Shown here in pieces: positions 39,501-54,903 of a stretch of 64,000 nt of DNA. The notes below the pieces were generated by a model, which ran no database searches, was not told where the DNA came from, and saw only the letters and a list, made by a program, of their open reading frames with translations. Position numbers and translations under genes: made by a program. The stretch is from contig JACEEZ010003874.1 in assembly GCA_016584305.1 (NCBI GenBank), positions 583,784 to 647,783 of the forward strand. The letters run 5' to 3'. Origin of the DNA: Chionoecetes opilio (Eukaryota; Arthropoda; Malacostraca; Decapoda; Majidae). Each line of letters opens with the position of its first letter. Position 1 is the first letter of the stretch.

Positions 39501-42500
39501 CTACAAGACACAACCTAGATAAAGACTACAAGAAGACACAACCTAGATAAGGACTGCAAGACACAACCTAGATAAAGACTGCAAGACACAACCTAGATAA
39601 AGACTACAAGAAGACACAACCTAGATAAAGACTGCAAGAAGACACAACCTAGATAAAGACTACAAGACACAACCTAGATAAAGACTGCAAGAAGACACAA
39701 CCTAGATAAAGACTGCAAGAAGACACAACCTAGATAAAGACTACAAGACACAACCTAGATAAAGACTACAAGAAGACACAACCTAGATAAGGACTGCAAG
39801 ACACAACCTAGATAAAGACTGCAAGACACAACCTAGATAAGGACTGCAAGACACAACCTAGATAAGGACTGCAAGACACAACCTAGATAAAGACTACAAG
39901 AAGACACAACCTAGATAAAGACTGCAAGAAGACACAACCTAGATAAAGACTACAAGACACAACCTAGATAAAGACTGCAAGAAGACACAACCTAGATAAA
40001 GACTGCAAGACACAACCTAGATAAAGACTGCAAGACACAACCTAGATAAAGACTGCAAGAAGACACAACCTAGATAAAGACTGCAAGACACAACCTAGAT
40101 AAAGACTGCAAGAAGACACAACCTAGATAAAGACTACAAGAAGACACAACCTAGATAAAGACTGCAAGAAGACACAACCTAGATAAAGACTACAAGACAC
40201 AACCTAGATAAAGACTGCAAGAAGACACAACCTAGATAAAGACTACAAGACACAACCTAGATAAAGACTACAAGAAGACACAACCTAGATAAAGACTGCA
40301 AGAAGACACAACCTAGATAAAGACTACAAGAAGACACAACCTAGATAAAGACTGCAAGAAGACACAACCTAGATAAAGACTGCAAGAAGACACAACCTAG
40401 ATAAAGACTGCAAGAAGACACAACCTAGATAAAGACTACAAGAAGACACAACCTAGATAAAGACTACAAGAAGACACAACCTAGATAAAGACTGCAAGAA
40501 GACACAACCTAGATAAAGACTGCAAGAAGACACAACCTAGATAAAGACTACAAGACACAACCTAGATAAAGACTGCAAGAAGACACAACCTAGATAAAGA
40601 CTACAAGAAGACACAACCTAGATAAAGACTGCAAGAAGACACAACCTAGATAAAGACTACAAGACACAACCTAGATAAAGACTGCAAGAAGACACAACCT
40701 AGATAAAGACTGCAAGACACAACCTAGATAAAGACTGCAAGACACAACCTAGATAAAGACTGCAAGAAGACACAACCTAGATAAAGACTGCAAGACACAA
40801 CCTAGATAAAGACTGCAAGAAGACACAACCTAGATAAAGACTACAAGAAGACACAACCTAGATAAAGACTGCAAGAAGACACAACCTAGATAAAGACTAC
40901 AAGACACAACCTAGATAAAGACTACAAGAAGACACAACCTAGATAAAGACTACAAGAAGACACAACCTAGATAAAGACTGCAAGAAGACACAACCTAGAT
41001 AAAGACTGCAAGAAGACACAACCTAGATAAAGACTGCAAGAAGACACAACCTAGATAAAGACTACAAGACACAACCTAGATAAAGACTACAAGAAGACAC
41101 AACCTAGATAAAGACTGCAAGAAGACACAACCTAGATAAAGACTACAAGACACAACCTAGATAAAGACTGCAAGAAGACACAACCTAGATAAAGACTACA
41201 AGACACAACCTAGATAAAGACTGCAAGAAGACACAACCTAGATAAAGACTACAAGAAGACACAACCTAGATAAAGACTGCAAGACACAACCTAGATAAAG
41301 ACTGCAAGACACAACCTAGATAAAGACTGCAAGAACACAACCTAGATAAAGACTGCAAGACACAACCTAGATAAAGACTGCAAGAAGACAACCTAGATAA
41401 AGACTGCAAGAAGACACAACCTAGATAAAGACTGCAAGAAGACAACCTAGATAAAGACTGCAAGAAGACACAACCTAGATAAAGACTGCAAGAAGACACA
41501 ACCTAGATAAAGACTACAAGACACAACCTAGATAAAGACTACAAGAAGACACAACCTAGATAAAGACTGCAAGACACAACCTAGATAAAGACTGCAAGAC
41601 ACAACCTAGATAAAGACTGCAAGAAGACACAACCTAGGTGTGATTGAGAGGACAAAAGAGCAACACTTAGCATTGTCTGTACAAAGGTTGTTACAAGTAG
41701 TCATTGAAAATTGGGAAAAATTGTAGAATCTATATATTTTCTTTTTGATTATATTTTTTTTTTTTTTTTGTGAAGTTCAAGATTTTTTTTTATATATATA
41801 TTAGATACATGTTTTGTTGAAATAATATACATATCATATTTTTGAAAGCAGGTTTTGGTAGAAATTTATATCTTAATACAGTCTCATTTTTTCTGTAAAA
41901 TTTGAGTTCAATTGTAATATCACTAATTGTTTTGTATGTTCGGGATGTGAAGATTCATGTGATACTTGAAATGTACAAACTGCACCTGTTTGTGATGTGA
42001 ATGTCTTTTGCATTGAGGACCCCCAGCAGGTTGGTGAGGAGCAGGTTGGACGCCAGCCGAGGGTCGCGCCGCCTGTCCGACATCACGGCCAGAAAGTATG
42101 CCAGGAGGTCATCTTCATTCTGTGGAGTTAGTATTTGAAGTGAAACCACCATGCTGTTTCTCTTTTTACTATCTACTATATGCTGTCATCCATAACAGTG
42201 ATAATGGGATCATTATTTTGAATGATTAGGCTGTTCAGTGTTTAGACAAGCTTATCATTACTTTTGATTTGTTTCTTGAATCTATTCAACATGCACAGCC
42301 AATAATAATGGAAACCAGAACATGACTGCCCTCTACTTACCACAAATGTGATGGCTGTCTCCAAGCTGAGTTTATAGTCCCTGACCAATCTCTGCCTCAC
42401 AGCCTCCGGTAATTCAGGCACTGAGGAACGAATGTCATGTATGTCAAGTGAGCCTTGCATGTCACAACTGGGCTCTGACGAGTCATACAAGCGTAGAGGA

Positions 42501-45500
42501 GGAAGATTTGGCTCGGGCATGAAGCGATAGTCCTAGAATCATAAAGTGAAAACCTCTCAACAAAGTCATCAGTCATCAATAAGCATCATAGTCAACTTAA
42601 CGGTTCTCGGGTACATGAGGTGAAGGATTGTGATCTAAGGATAATTATAAAAGATAAGTTACAAGGTCCTGCAGTTCACCATTACCATTCCATAGCTCTC
42701 CTCCAGCACAAGAAATAGACAACTTTCTATATAAACTTTTATTACTTTCAGCATCCATTTAGCTTGTATCCTTGGCACCTTTGAAATAACTGATCTCCCC
42801 TGCTTGCACCCAACCGTAAGACTTTTGTTTCATATCCAGGTGTCTACTTGCATACACAGTTCCTTTGAATGACTATTATGCTATCCCAAGTGCCTTTTTT
42901 TTCACTTTCATACAGATATATATCTTATCTCTCCCTCTATGCTTCCATAATTACAAGAAATATTGCTGGGATATTCAAACTCGTTCACATGTAAAGGACT
43001 GGTCATGTAGTTTCCTAAATCTTAATCCTGCTGAAAGCTTGTGGATAGTGATGAAAACTAGGTTACAGGAGAAGGATATGACAGGAGTATTAACCCCTTG
43101 AGACCCAGAATGTAATTTCTATTGTAATTTGGCTACCATTAGACGATTTTAATGAATGTATGCAATATTTTATAGATATGACCTGTTTAGTACCCTTGTC
43201 CACTAGGTAATTTGGTATATTCAGTTATTTTTTGTAATTATATGGCTAACAACAGACGATTTTCTGTAGCAAACAAAAGATCTGGGCGTGAAGGGGTTAA
43301 AGTTGGAGGCTGCCCTCTATGATGCATGGGACAGCCTGAACCCTGCCTGGCTCAGACACCTGGCTATTACAGTGGCTAAGCCATCCTAGATTTAAAGATT
43401 GTCCTAAGGGCAAATTACCACGCATTGAATGCTTAATGACAAAATAAGAATTCAAAAGTATTCCACAGTAATCTGGTGATGTCATCACATCCATATTTTT
43501 GTTCATGACTGTATTTCAAATCCCTGAGTCTCAGGTAAAATTGCCTTAATAAGTTACCTGAAGAACTTCTTTGTCCCTCATGCTGACTGTCTCTTTGGAT
43601 TCGATATCAAAACTGCGCGTTTCATTGACGACTTCTCCGCCAGACTCCAGGATGCCCTGCTGCCGTTCTATTTCAAAGGCAATTGCTTTCATCTGTGAGA
43701 AAAGAAAAGAAAAAGTGAGATAACTATGTAATGTTTGATTATAAAACAAACATGCATGCATACAACTACATAATACAGTAGAGGCTCAATGTAATGGAAT
43801 AATTAAGCCAAGGCAGATTCTGGTAAATCAAATTATCGGCTAAATTGAGAGAATAATACATAGATAGCCTGTAAGTACACCCCTGTACAAAGATTTCATA
43901 TTACTGTTAATTTACACATGAACTACTGTAAACACTTTAGCTTGCCTCCACAAATAGGGGTCTGCTTTTATTTCCATTTCTATGGAAATAAAAGCCCCCA
44001 TCCACCCAAAACCCCCAAAGCCTACCTAAATGCATAGATTGGCAGACGTTAGTGGAACCACAACAAATATTGCTACATTCAGCAGAATTTTCTGCTATAT
44101 ATACCTAGCATTGAAAAACAAAATCAAGGCATTATATTTTTTCTGCTAAATTGAGCTTTCTGGTAAATCGAGTTTTGTTAAATCGAGCTTCTACTGTATT
44201 CATAATCTTGGGTTTTGTACAGTAGCAGTATCATAACCGATAAGGTCAAACCGAGGTGCGAGAAGACTGTGTCTAGCTACCCTGTTAGGGTATTTGGGAA
44301 AGGCTAACAACTAGGGTTACCCCTCCTAGAAGTGGTATCCTAGCCCATCACCATCTTTATGTGGTTCACACCATCAGTATACTTTGTAAAGTGAAACCAA
44401 TGGGAAGGGCGCAGCAATCGGGGAGGCGGTAGCAGAGTGGTTAGCGTCACTGGGTGGCGTTCTCGAAGACCCGAGTGAGACCCATAAATCCACTTAAAAT
44501 ATTTCTGCACTGTCGAATGGCCTAAGAACACCCACATGCCCTGCCCATTAACTCTACCTTCGATTGCGAGTGCATCGGAGGACACAGGGGTGCGGCATGA
44601 GCTTCTAATTACAGGCGTCACTATAAAAATCCTGCCTGCGCCACCACGGGCGAGGGCCAACCATCACAGCCCTCAAGTGAGCCTCCAGGGCCTACCATCC
44701 CACCCCTGGAGGTCACTGCCTACAGGCGCTATAGGCATAGATGTAAAAAAATAAAAAAATAAAAATCTTCTGCTGCTTTTGATTTATTACTTTTTTCCTC
44801 CTTCAACAGCTGATAGGCTGGTGAAGGAATCTAAGTATCTATAGTCTATTTTTTTTATTATGGTCAAAATGCAGTAAGAAGCACCCCTGCCTGCCCTTAT
44901 CTACCGCGATTGGTGCATTCCCGTATCATCATTACCAATACAGTATCTTCACTATTAACAATCGGCTGGACCACGGACGAGGGCAATCTTCATCAGAGAT
45001 GCACCTCGTAGTGCAGGGCTAACCCAGTGGTCACGCCCTGGCGTAGTAGGAATACGATGTAGTGAAAATACAAAACAATCAAAATCTCTGCTGCGTTTGG
45101 TTTATGCATTTTTACCTATAACAAAAAAATTAGTATCTAGGTTCAAGTATGTGCAAGCATGGAAGCATGGAAGGTGAGATGAGAGAAAGAGCAGTGCAAG
45201 GGAGGAAAGTGGTTGGATCTCTAGGATGTATGATGAATGCAATGCCTAGATGCCGTGATCCTAATCCTGGAATTATTCTGTGGACTTAGATGCCCAGCCA
45301 AGGATGGTTAATGCAAGTATTTAAAATTTAGATAATCTTCACTCTTTAATCCCTTTCACTGGTACACTCTGGAGCTTTCTTCCTGATTGTAATTTTAAAC
45401 CTTTCTACAACTTAAGCTCTTGAAAGGAGTATCTAGACAACCCCCAAACGAAATGGCCAACTTTCCCCAACCCCATATTTTTTTTGTTCTGCTTTCCATT

Positions 45501-48500
45501 TTCTGTACAGTGACTGCCAATAAGTGGACTTTTTGTTGCGGTTTTTTCTGCCCTAGGCCAGTCCCTTATGATGTTGGAAATAGAAATGAATAAATAAATA
45601 CAAAATGTGGAAATGATCCACCAACCACCCTCTCATAATGGGCAGAGTGGTGGTTTTGTTCCCCCCCCCCCCCTTGTGAGTGAGGTATTTTCCGCTCGTC
45701 ATAGGGAAGTGCTTAGGGATGTATATATATAATTATAATGGTAATGGGTATAATTAAGGTAATTTAAGTAAATTATAAGTACTGGGGATAATATAAATGA
45801 ACCTTCCCAGTAATATTAAGCATTTGCACCTTATAATTAGCACCTTGGTTAGAAGCGCGGTCATTGGCTGCTGCCCATTAGATTCTCACCACCGACAATT
45901 ATACACGTGGCATAGGTATTGGTAGCGGGGGACTCGCTGCCCACTGGAGAATCAGTACACTTCCAGCCCTCATGGGATCATCATCTCTTCTCTTATTATA
46001 ATGAAGAGATTTGTACATACGTTCATTTTGTACATATAAGTGTTAAATCAAAGGACGTGTTAAATACGACACACTGAATATCTCGCCGCGTCGTCGAGTT
46101 ACTGGTGTGAAAACCGATTCACGCCTCGATAACAACTAACGCCTCCGCCTCCGCACTTCACGGGCGGCCTCGATCAAGCGCTGACCACTTCGGATCACGG
46201 AACAGGCAGTATTAATCAAGCCTACGTAATTCAACCCTACTATTCACCGATAAGTATCCTAGTTAGTTGATTAGCTGGGGTATTGTGTCGGGATGAGATA
46301 GAATATGGGTTTTGATTAGGTAAGACCTCATATTAAATATATATATGTGACGTAAATTCCCACACAAAATAAAGAAAGCCCTAATGACCTGTAAGGCATT
46401 TGTACTTATTGCATAATATTAATGTCACATGACTTACCAATGATCGCAGGGAGTTCAAGTTCTTTACTTCAGCGCGGGTGCCCAATGGTTCCCCCGGCCT
46501 GTGCAGGGAGATGTTGGCGTCCACGCGCAGGGATCCCTCTGGTCATTAGGAAATATAGTCAATTATTTCTGATCACAGTTCATCAAAGGGAAATTTAGTC
46601 AAATAATGGTGTACATCACATCCTGAAAAGTGGCAAATAGTTAATGTTTAAAAAAGAAAATCAAGGAAGTAAAGTGCTACGCATGCTTACAGCCAAAAAT
46701 TTCCAACAGGAAGGTTAATAAAAGCCACGGCCACAATGAGCAGTGTCTGAAGGAATGAGAACCTGATCTCAGCCACAACTGTTCAAATGAACGATGGAGG
46801 TCTCAAAGCTAACGATATATATACGTATATATATAATTTGACATGAGGAGAATAAAATCTAGCAAACTGTAATATTAGTCTCAGATTCAAACAGTTGTCT
46901 ATGGAGGACTGCATGGGTCTGGCTCAAGGCATAGTACTTGCCTAATAGTAAATTGCTATTTAAAAATAAATGCAAATAATGCTGAATCCTACCTTGCACC
47001 AGGTAAAAGTTTGACCATTTATATACTGTATTTATATACAAAACAATGTTTCAGGACGATCAAAAATTATTTTCTTCCGGAATGGATTTCTGCCACAAAT
47101 CATTCCTCAAGGACACAGTGCTAACAGAGATGCCGATTGCTCGATGAAAAGCCTTCTGTGTAATAGCACTTTTACCTGCTATCTAGCCGAGTCATGACAG
47201 AACCAGCCAGTCTCAAATGGGTCTCATAAGACACTCTGGTCAGTGACCTCACAGCGGGAACAAAATGGCAGCCATGATCATGCAGCCGTGCATCACCACT
47301 ACATGTAATGTTGGGGCTTCAGAGTAATTCTTGGTGTGCATAACACAAGTTGCATATGTTGCTTTGGTTGTGTGAAGATATTCTGAAGGTGTGTTTGAGA
47401 TAAACAGAAATAGGTAATAACTTAGAAGGGTGTTTGTTAGACAAGCCTTGCTGCCTTATTAAAAGTCATTACCCTATATGTCAGCCTACAAGACAAGTCG
47501 ACAGGGCGTATAAGTCACCTGCAGCCCTCAGTTACTTAGATACTGTAATACTGAAAGGGGCAAACTATGAATGGGTTTGCTCCATTGCCTACATTTGCTA
47601 CAACCCAGTATGCACTAAGTAAACAAAGAAGAGGCACAATCGGTTTGATCTTGGTTTCAATTATGAGCTCACCAAGCGGAAGAATTTACTGTGATGATGA
47701 TTACAATGACAAAATAAATGTTAACTTCAGAGGTTGTATATTCTAATGCTTACCATGCATCCTGCAATCACATGTTCCAATCTTGGTCAGGATGAGTGCC
47801 ACCTCCTTGACCATGGCCGCCGCCTCCTCCCCGGAGTGCAGCTGGGGGCCGAACACAAGCTCCATCAGCGGCTGCCCGGCGCGGTTCAGGTCCACAAGAA
47901 CCCTGCAAAATGAACCATGATATACCAATCAACGCATATTCAATTAGATCTACACAGATGTCCGAGAACTTAATACATTACTCTCTTGAATGGTTAGTAC
48001 TGTACTGAGAGGCACTGGTGCAGTATATAGAACATGCCTGTTATCTACCAGGGAACATTGGGAAAAAAATGAAATAAAAATATATCCTATTCCATCTGCC
48101 TTTCAAAACCCACCATCAATAATGATTTATACACATGTCCCAGCTTTTTAGCATAATTGATGTGGTGTAAACAAGCCTTATATTTACTTTAGCTATTGTG
48201 ACAGGATAGTACTTATGATCTGAAATTCATGGCAAAACTAGCAGTGCCAAATATGTGGCTATTGCTCCAGTGTGACCTGGTGGGAAGCAAGACCCAGGTT
48301 CTTTTTTGTTCATACATTATGCATTATTGTGGAAAGCATCTGGACCTCTGTGCTATACTTGGTAAAGATCCTTGGAAGTGGCAGTGCAGGCAGAAGGAAC
48401 CAGGTGTACAATGTACATACTACCTGAGATTGGCCCAGGTCCAGATTTTCTTTGTTCAGACATTACATACTTTGACCTCCGTAACAAATTTGGTAAAGAT

Positions 48501-50657
48501 CTTTTGAGAAATGGTGATGTTTCAAGACAAAAAACAAATAAACAAACAAACTAACAAACTTTTGTACTTATAAACATAAGAAGGAAATATTTATTCAGTG
48601 TGTAAAATTGTCCAAAATATTCCACCATTGTCCGAGCAGTTACAGTGCTCATTCTTTGCACCCAATACAAAGAGTGCCAATGTTGCCACAAGTACCAGGG
48701 TTGGTTCGGCCACTTGTTGCCCCTTCAAGCCCCTCTATAGATTTTATTTACTTATTTTTTTATCTATCTTTTATTTATTACTGTATTAATATTTTTCCTT
48801 TTTACATTTCGGCCTCCAGCACCTGAAGGCAATACCTCCTCAGGGCAAGTATGGAAGGCCTTGGAGGTTTATTTGAGGGACATGCTGGTTGGCCCTCGCC
48901 CGTGGTGGCGCAGGCAGGATTTCTTTAATAATTTTAGTGGTGCCTGTGATTAGAGGCTCCTGCCACCCTCCTATGTCCTGCGATGCACTCGCCGTTGAAG
49001 GTATAGTTAATGGGAAGCAAGTGGGTGTCCTGCCACTTGACGGTTGCGGAAAAAGTTCTGCACCTAGCGGGAATCAAACTCGTAACATCACTCTCCACTT
49101 GCAGGTGCTAACCACTCTGCTACCGCCTCCGCCAAGTTAAGTGACACTCCAGTGTTTTTTAAGACTGATACACTGTAATTGTATGCACTCTTATAATGTG
49201 AAACTTTATTTTCTTTTACTGATCCATTTTCTTGATACCTAACACCTGCTCACCACCGTTAATGGTGTGGCGTAGATATTTTCTGGTCTTTCACGGCAAG
49301 GGTCCACCTCCACACCTACAGGAGTGAAGGATAGCCACCCTCAGCTCTTGTTACAATTTCAAGGCGACTTCCTTGGCTTACATCCAGTACCTATTTTCTG
49401 CTGCGTGAACAGAGGTTATAGCATAAAAGAAGATACGCTCAAATTGTCTCCATCCGGCAAGGAATCAAACTGGCGTCAATGTGGACCTCTTTGTTGTGAG
49501 CAGAACGTGCTCGACGCTGCACCAATGGGCCGCTCATATGGAATATAAGACTTCATTGTTGCTGAAAGCTTCTTGGTGACTCAATCTTGTCAGCATAGTC
49601 ATTCATGGCATAAAAATTAGAATGAAAGTACAGTCAAACCTCGATATAACGGACTAAAGGGGGGGGGGAGGAGTGGTCCGGTAAAGCTGATTGTCCGTTA
49701 TAGCGAGGGTATTTTCCCAAGGGTGGAAAAATATGAAGAAAAAAAAAGTGAAACAAATGAGAAATAATCACACACAACCAGACTGTGTCGCTATGTTGGG
49801 AGGTAAACAGTGACTGGCACTACATGCTGAATTTGGTCCGCTCCTACACGTGAAATAAATGAGAAATAATCTCAAACACAACCAGACCGCGTATAATCCC
49901 ATTTATGCCCTATCTAATCACATTTGAATTGCTATTATTCATACATATGAGTAAAGATATAAAATACTTTCAAGGCACTCATCCACGCCTGGCAGCGTGG
50001 CCGCGGCAGCAGCAGCAGCATCATGAGACATTATAATCATCCCAAAATAGATAAAAAGGAAGAAAAAGTCTCCCGTAAAGTGATGGGTTATCCCTAAAAT
50101 GTTGATGCTTTCTCTCACCGTCTGGCTAGTCAAGTTCAAGCTCTAGTGAAAGGTAAACAAACTACGAGCCAGATTCAGCCGTGGCTTCCAAAGGTATTGC
50201 TTATTATCATGACTAATGCTCATTATTATATATATTATATGGTTGTGAAGTGCAGTTCTATACACGTGTCACTATTTAGGTCAGTGTAGCACTGCGTGTC
50301 ACCTTAGATAAGGGTGATTTAGGGTGTTGAGGTGACATGGAGACGTAGCAGCGGCCACGCCATAACACTAATAGTCACTATTTTAAACAATACACACCTT
50401 CTACGTGTACCACTAAATCACTAGCAACACAGGCTCCTTCCTTATACATCTTAATATGTGATACATCAAAACTCCTTAAAACCCAAGCATTCCAAAGTAA
50501 AATGAGAAAATAATACAATTATGTTGAGTTGACCATTCGTGTGGCGATAAGCGGTCTGATACGAGGTCCGTTATATCGAGGTTTGACTGTACTACTAATT
50601 TTTCTTGATTCATGAAGCTGAAATTAACAAATATGTGGCTATGAGGTGTTAAAAATG

Positions 50658-50735
<78 letters not shown>

Positions 50736-53719
50736 AGAGAGCGAGAGAGCGAGCGAGCGAGAGAGAGCGAGAGAGAGAGAAGCATGTCCATATTATGTAT
50801 TTTGAGCTGCCACTACACTCACCTGTTGCTGTCTGTGTCATGAATGCTTTTGCCACTGTCCTCCTCCAGCTGGAGTTGTATGAGATCCACTGCATGGCGA
50901 TAGGGAGCCTTGAGGACTTCAGGATCATGCACCATGAAGTCTAACTTTCCATTGCTTGCTAAAGGAAATTCTGCTTGTGTGATTTGATATCCTGCCTGGA
51001 AAGAATGAATTTTGCATACTAGATACAAGAACATAAGAAACACGAAAATAAGGAAGCTACAAGAGGCCGCGAGACCTCCACGTGGTAGTTCCTGTTACCT
51101 AACACTACCTACATCCACCTTTCATCCCCATCCATGAATTTATCCAGCCTCCCTTTAAAGCTCTCTAATGACTCCACACTAACTACCTGTCTACTGAGTC
51201 CAATATACTGTAATATATAACAACAATATGCTGCCGGTGCTGTGTTATCGGTGGCGGGGCGTGAGGAGAGAGATATATCATTTATCATATATAACAAAGA
51301 TACATCATTTAATGTATTTTTTTCATTAATAATTAGCATTGCATACACTTACTGAGCATACAACATGAGAATATAACAAATTCACCTACAGGGAGATCTG
51401 GATAGAAATAATGTTTTCGATCAAATCGAGACATTTTGTTCACAGTAGCACCCAGGGCAATGGCTGTTTTGATTGCAGCTTCCACGCATCTCTTGTTGAG
51501 AAACTGTAAAAAGATAGGACATGTGAAACAACAGCATAACAGCATAACATCCATCACAGCATAACATCCATAACAGCATAAATCCATAACAGCATAAATC
51601 CATAACAGCTTAACAGCATAACATCCACAACAGCATAACAGCATAACATCCACAACATCATAACAGCATAACATCCATAACAGCATATCACCAATGTAAA
51701 AAATAACAAGTTTAAAAGTCAACAAATATCAGAATGACAATTTCACTTCTATATATTAAGAAGCACCAACAAATGTGACAAGAGACCAAACGTTTTGCTT
51801 GTATGATGAATAGAGAAGTTATGGTAGACAGATGTCATGTGAATAAATAACATTGTCATTAGACTAAACAAATATACAGGTTGAAGTTCCCAAACTCGGC
51901 ATCCCAAGACTCGGCAACACCCAAAACTCGGCTATGGTTCCGGATTTTCCAAAACGCGGCAGAACACCCAAAACCCGGCGCGTAGTTGCCGGGTCGGCCG
52001 CTGGGTGCCACCACACTAGGCCGCTTGGTTTCTCCTGCCGATTTGTTTGTTGTTATTGTTCAGTGGTGTTGTGACTGTAGAGTTGTGTACACTGTTATTT
52101 TGTGTACTTCTACTGGTCTGTTATTGGTATTATTATTTTCATGCTTTTTTCCCCCTTAATATATCTACGTTCTAAAAGTTGGAAAATTCCATTACTCGAC
52201 TCGGCGCTGGTCCCGAGGTTGCCGAGTTTGGGAACTTCAACCTGTACAACATTTAAGTTAGACCCTATAGGATGAGTTTGAGCTTCATGACTCATCAAAA
52301 ACTTTTCGTCAGCTGAGTCCTACCACAATATCTCCATAAAACACACATGCAAAGTAAGACATGGCACCGAAGATAACAGTCCTCTACAAAACACATTGCT
52401 TCTTCCACTGAAACAAAGGAGCAATTTCTTTTATAGCTATTAGATTGGAGAGGATAAAAGAGAATGTGGAGGAGAAAATGGTGTAACAAACAGACGACAA
52501 ATATTAAAGATTTCATACTGTATCACGATTTGAAACATTACGAAACACAATTTAAAGAAATATAGTGATACTTATGGAAAACATGAATGAACAAGTAAGA
52601 TAACTCAATTAACATACAGTAGATAACAAACATAACCACGGAAAATGTCTAATACCAAAAGCTTTACTCTCCTCTCGATCATCATTGTGATGACAGGCAG
52701 TGTGCGGTTGTGTACAAAACTGCGCATTATTAATCACTAGCCGCAAAGCCGCCCTCCGGGCGGACTTTTTGGCTAGCTCCTGCGGAGGGCTATTAGTGGC
52801 GGGCCTTTGGCCCAGCACCTGTATTTGGTGGGCCTTCGGCCCACCAAACACGGACTCTCCAGATAGCCCCTTCTAACTTTCCTGAAATCACGGATGTAGA
52901 AATGTATGTATTCCCCCCACCCATTCACTCACCCATAACCCATCACCCCCCACCCATTCACTCACCCATTACCCATCACCCCCCACCCATTCACTCACCC
53001 ATTACCAATCACCCCCCACCTATTCCCTCACCCATCACCCATCATCCCCAACCCATCACCCCCCACCCATTCACTCACCCATCACCCCACACCCATTACC
53101 CATCACCCCACTCATTCACTCACCCATTACCCATCACCCTACATCAAGGTTTCCTCAATTCTCGCAACCCACTTTTTTTTTCACAATTATCGCTAATAGG
53201 CTCCTAAAAAAAAAAAAAAAAAGTGATCGGATCATCTCATAATTGGGCTTAAAACCTTCCCCTGGTCAACCCGGTTCCAAAAATGTGCCATATGAGGTGA
53301 TTGCGCCACGGGGGGCGGAACCTATACCAGACACACACACACACACACACACAGACAGACACACTTTCGCTTATATTTACCATTACCCATCACCCCCCAC
53401 CTATTCCCTCACCCATCACCCATCACCCCCAACCCATCACCCCCCACCCATTCACTCACCCATCACCTCACACCCATTACCCATCACCCCACCCATTCAC
53501 TCACCCATTACCCATCACCCTACATCAAGGTTTCCTCAATTCTCGCAACCCACTTTTTTTTCCACAATTATCGCTAATAGGCTGCTAAAAAAAAAAAAAA
53601 AAAAAAAAAAAAATGATCGGATCATCTCATAATTGGGCTTAAAACCTTCCCCTGGTCAACCCGGTTCCAAAAATGTGCCATGTGAGTTTATTGCGCCACG
53701 GGGGGCGGAACCTATACCA

Positions 53720-53783
<64 letters not shown>

Positions 53784-54130
53784 GAGAGACACACTTTTGC
53801 TTATATTATTATAGATTACCCATCACCCCCCACCTATTCCCTCACCCATCACCCATCACCCCCCACCCATTCACTCACCCATCACCCCACACCCATTACC
53901 CATCACCCCACCCATTCACTCACCCATTACCCATCACCCTACATCAAGGTTTCCTCAATTCTCGCAACCCACTTTTTTTCTTCACAATTCTCGCTAATAG
54001 GCTGCTAAAAAAAAAGAAAAAAAAAAGTGATCGGATCATCTCATAAGTGGGCTTATGACCTTCCCCTGGTCAACCTGATTCCAAAAATGTGCCATATGAG
54101 GTGTTTGCGCCACGGGGGGCGGAACCTATA

Positions 54131-54195
<65 letters not shown>

Positions 54196-54815
54196 GACAC
54201 ACTTTCGCTTTTATTAATATAGATATTAATCTTGTAACTGGAGAACACAATAATTCAGGGTAAATTGCACGATTGAAAATTTGCATACTGTAATTTGAAA
54301 ATGCATAAAACCAGAACAGGCTGTACTGTAATTTCCCTTGCTTTGATTATTCGCATTTGGTGAGCTTCCTCGAGCACCAATTAGTGGCCAAATGCGAGAC
54401 CTCACTGTACTTTAAAAATAAAATGGGGCAGTGGTGCAAACAATCATTTACTGGTTACAAATACTAGTGACAATGAGAAGTTGACAATTTTGACAGGAAA
54501 TACAGAGGGTCAGGAATTAGTGGGCAAACACCCATAATGCATCAACAGTTACAACAATACAATGCCTTTATGCTACAAATCATGTCTCATAACATTACCC
54601 TCCTTACTTTCATGGTTAAGGCTTTCATAAGACTTCATTGTTGCTGAAAGCTTCTTGGTGACTCAATCTTGTCAGCATAGTCATTCATGGCATAAAAATT
54701 AGAATGAAAGTACTATTCATTTTTCTTGATTCATGAAGCTGAAATTAACAAATATGTTGCTATGAGGTGTTAAAACTGTTATGAGAGAGAGAGAGAGGGA
54801 GAGAGGGGGGGGAGG

Positions 54816-54903
<88 letters not shown>

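Noticed and set aside
37022..41637. Leucine/serine-rich frames in the 25/28-bp minisatellite
   Set aside because: Each frame is bounded by the change in unit length; no start, splice or domain evidence.
44421..44490. Possible functional tRNA gene
   Set aside because: Only the A box is good, the B box is degraded, no cloverleaf closes, and the same head recurs on a SINE body elsewhere.
44940..45060. Possible U1 snRNA-like words (TAACCCAGTGGTCACG, CTGGCGTAG)
   Set aside because: Order of the words does not follow U1 and the match needs several gaps; too weak to call.
48229..48507. 92-codon frame in gatB intron 4
   Set aside because: No domain recognised; the end (TTTGGTAAAGATC, then AAACAAATAAACAAAC) looks like a common dispersed repeat.
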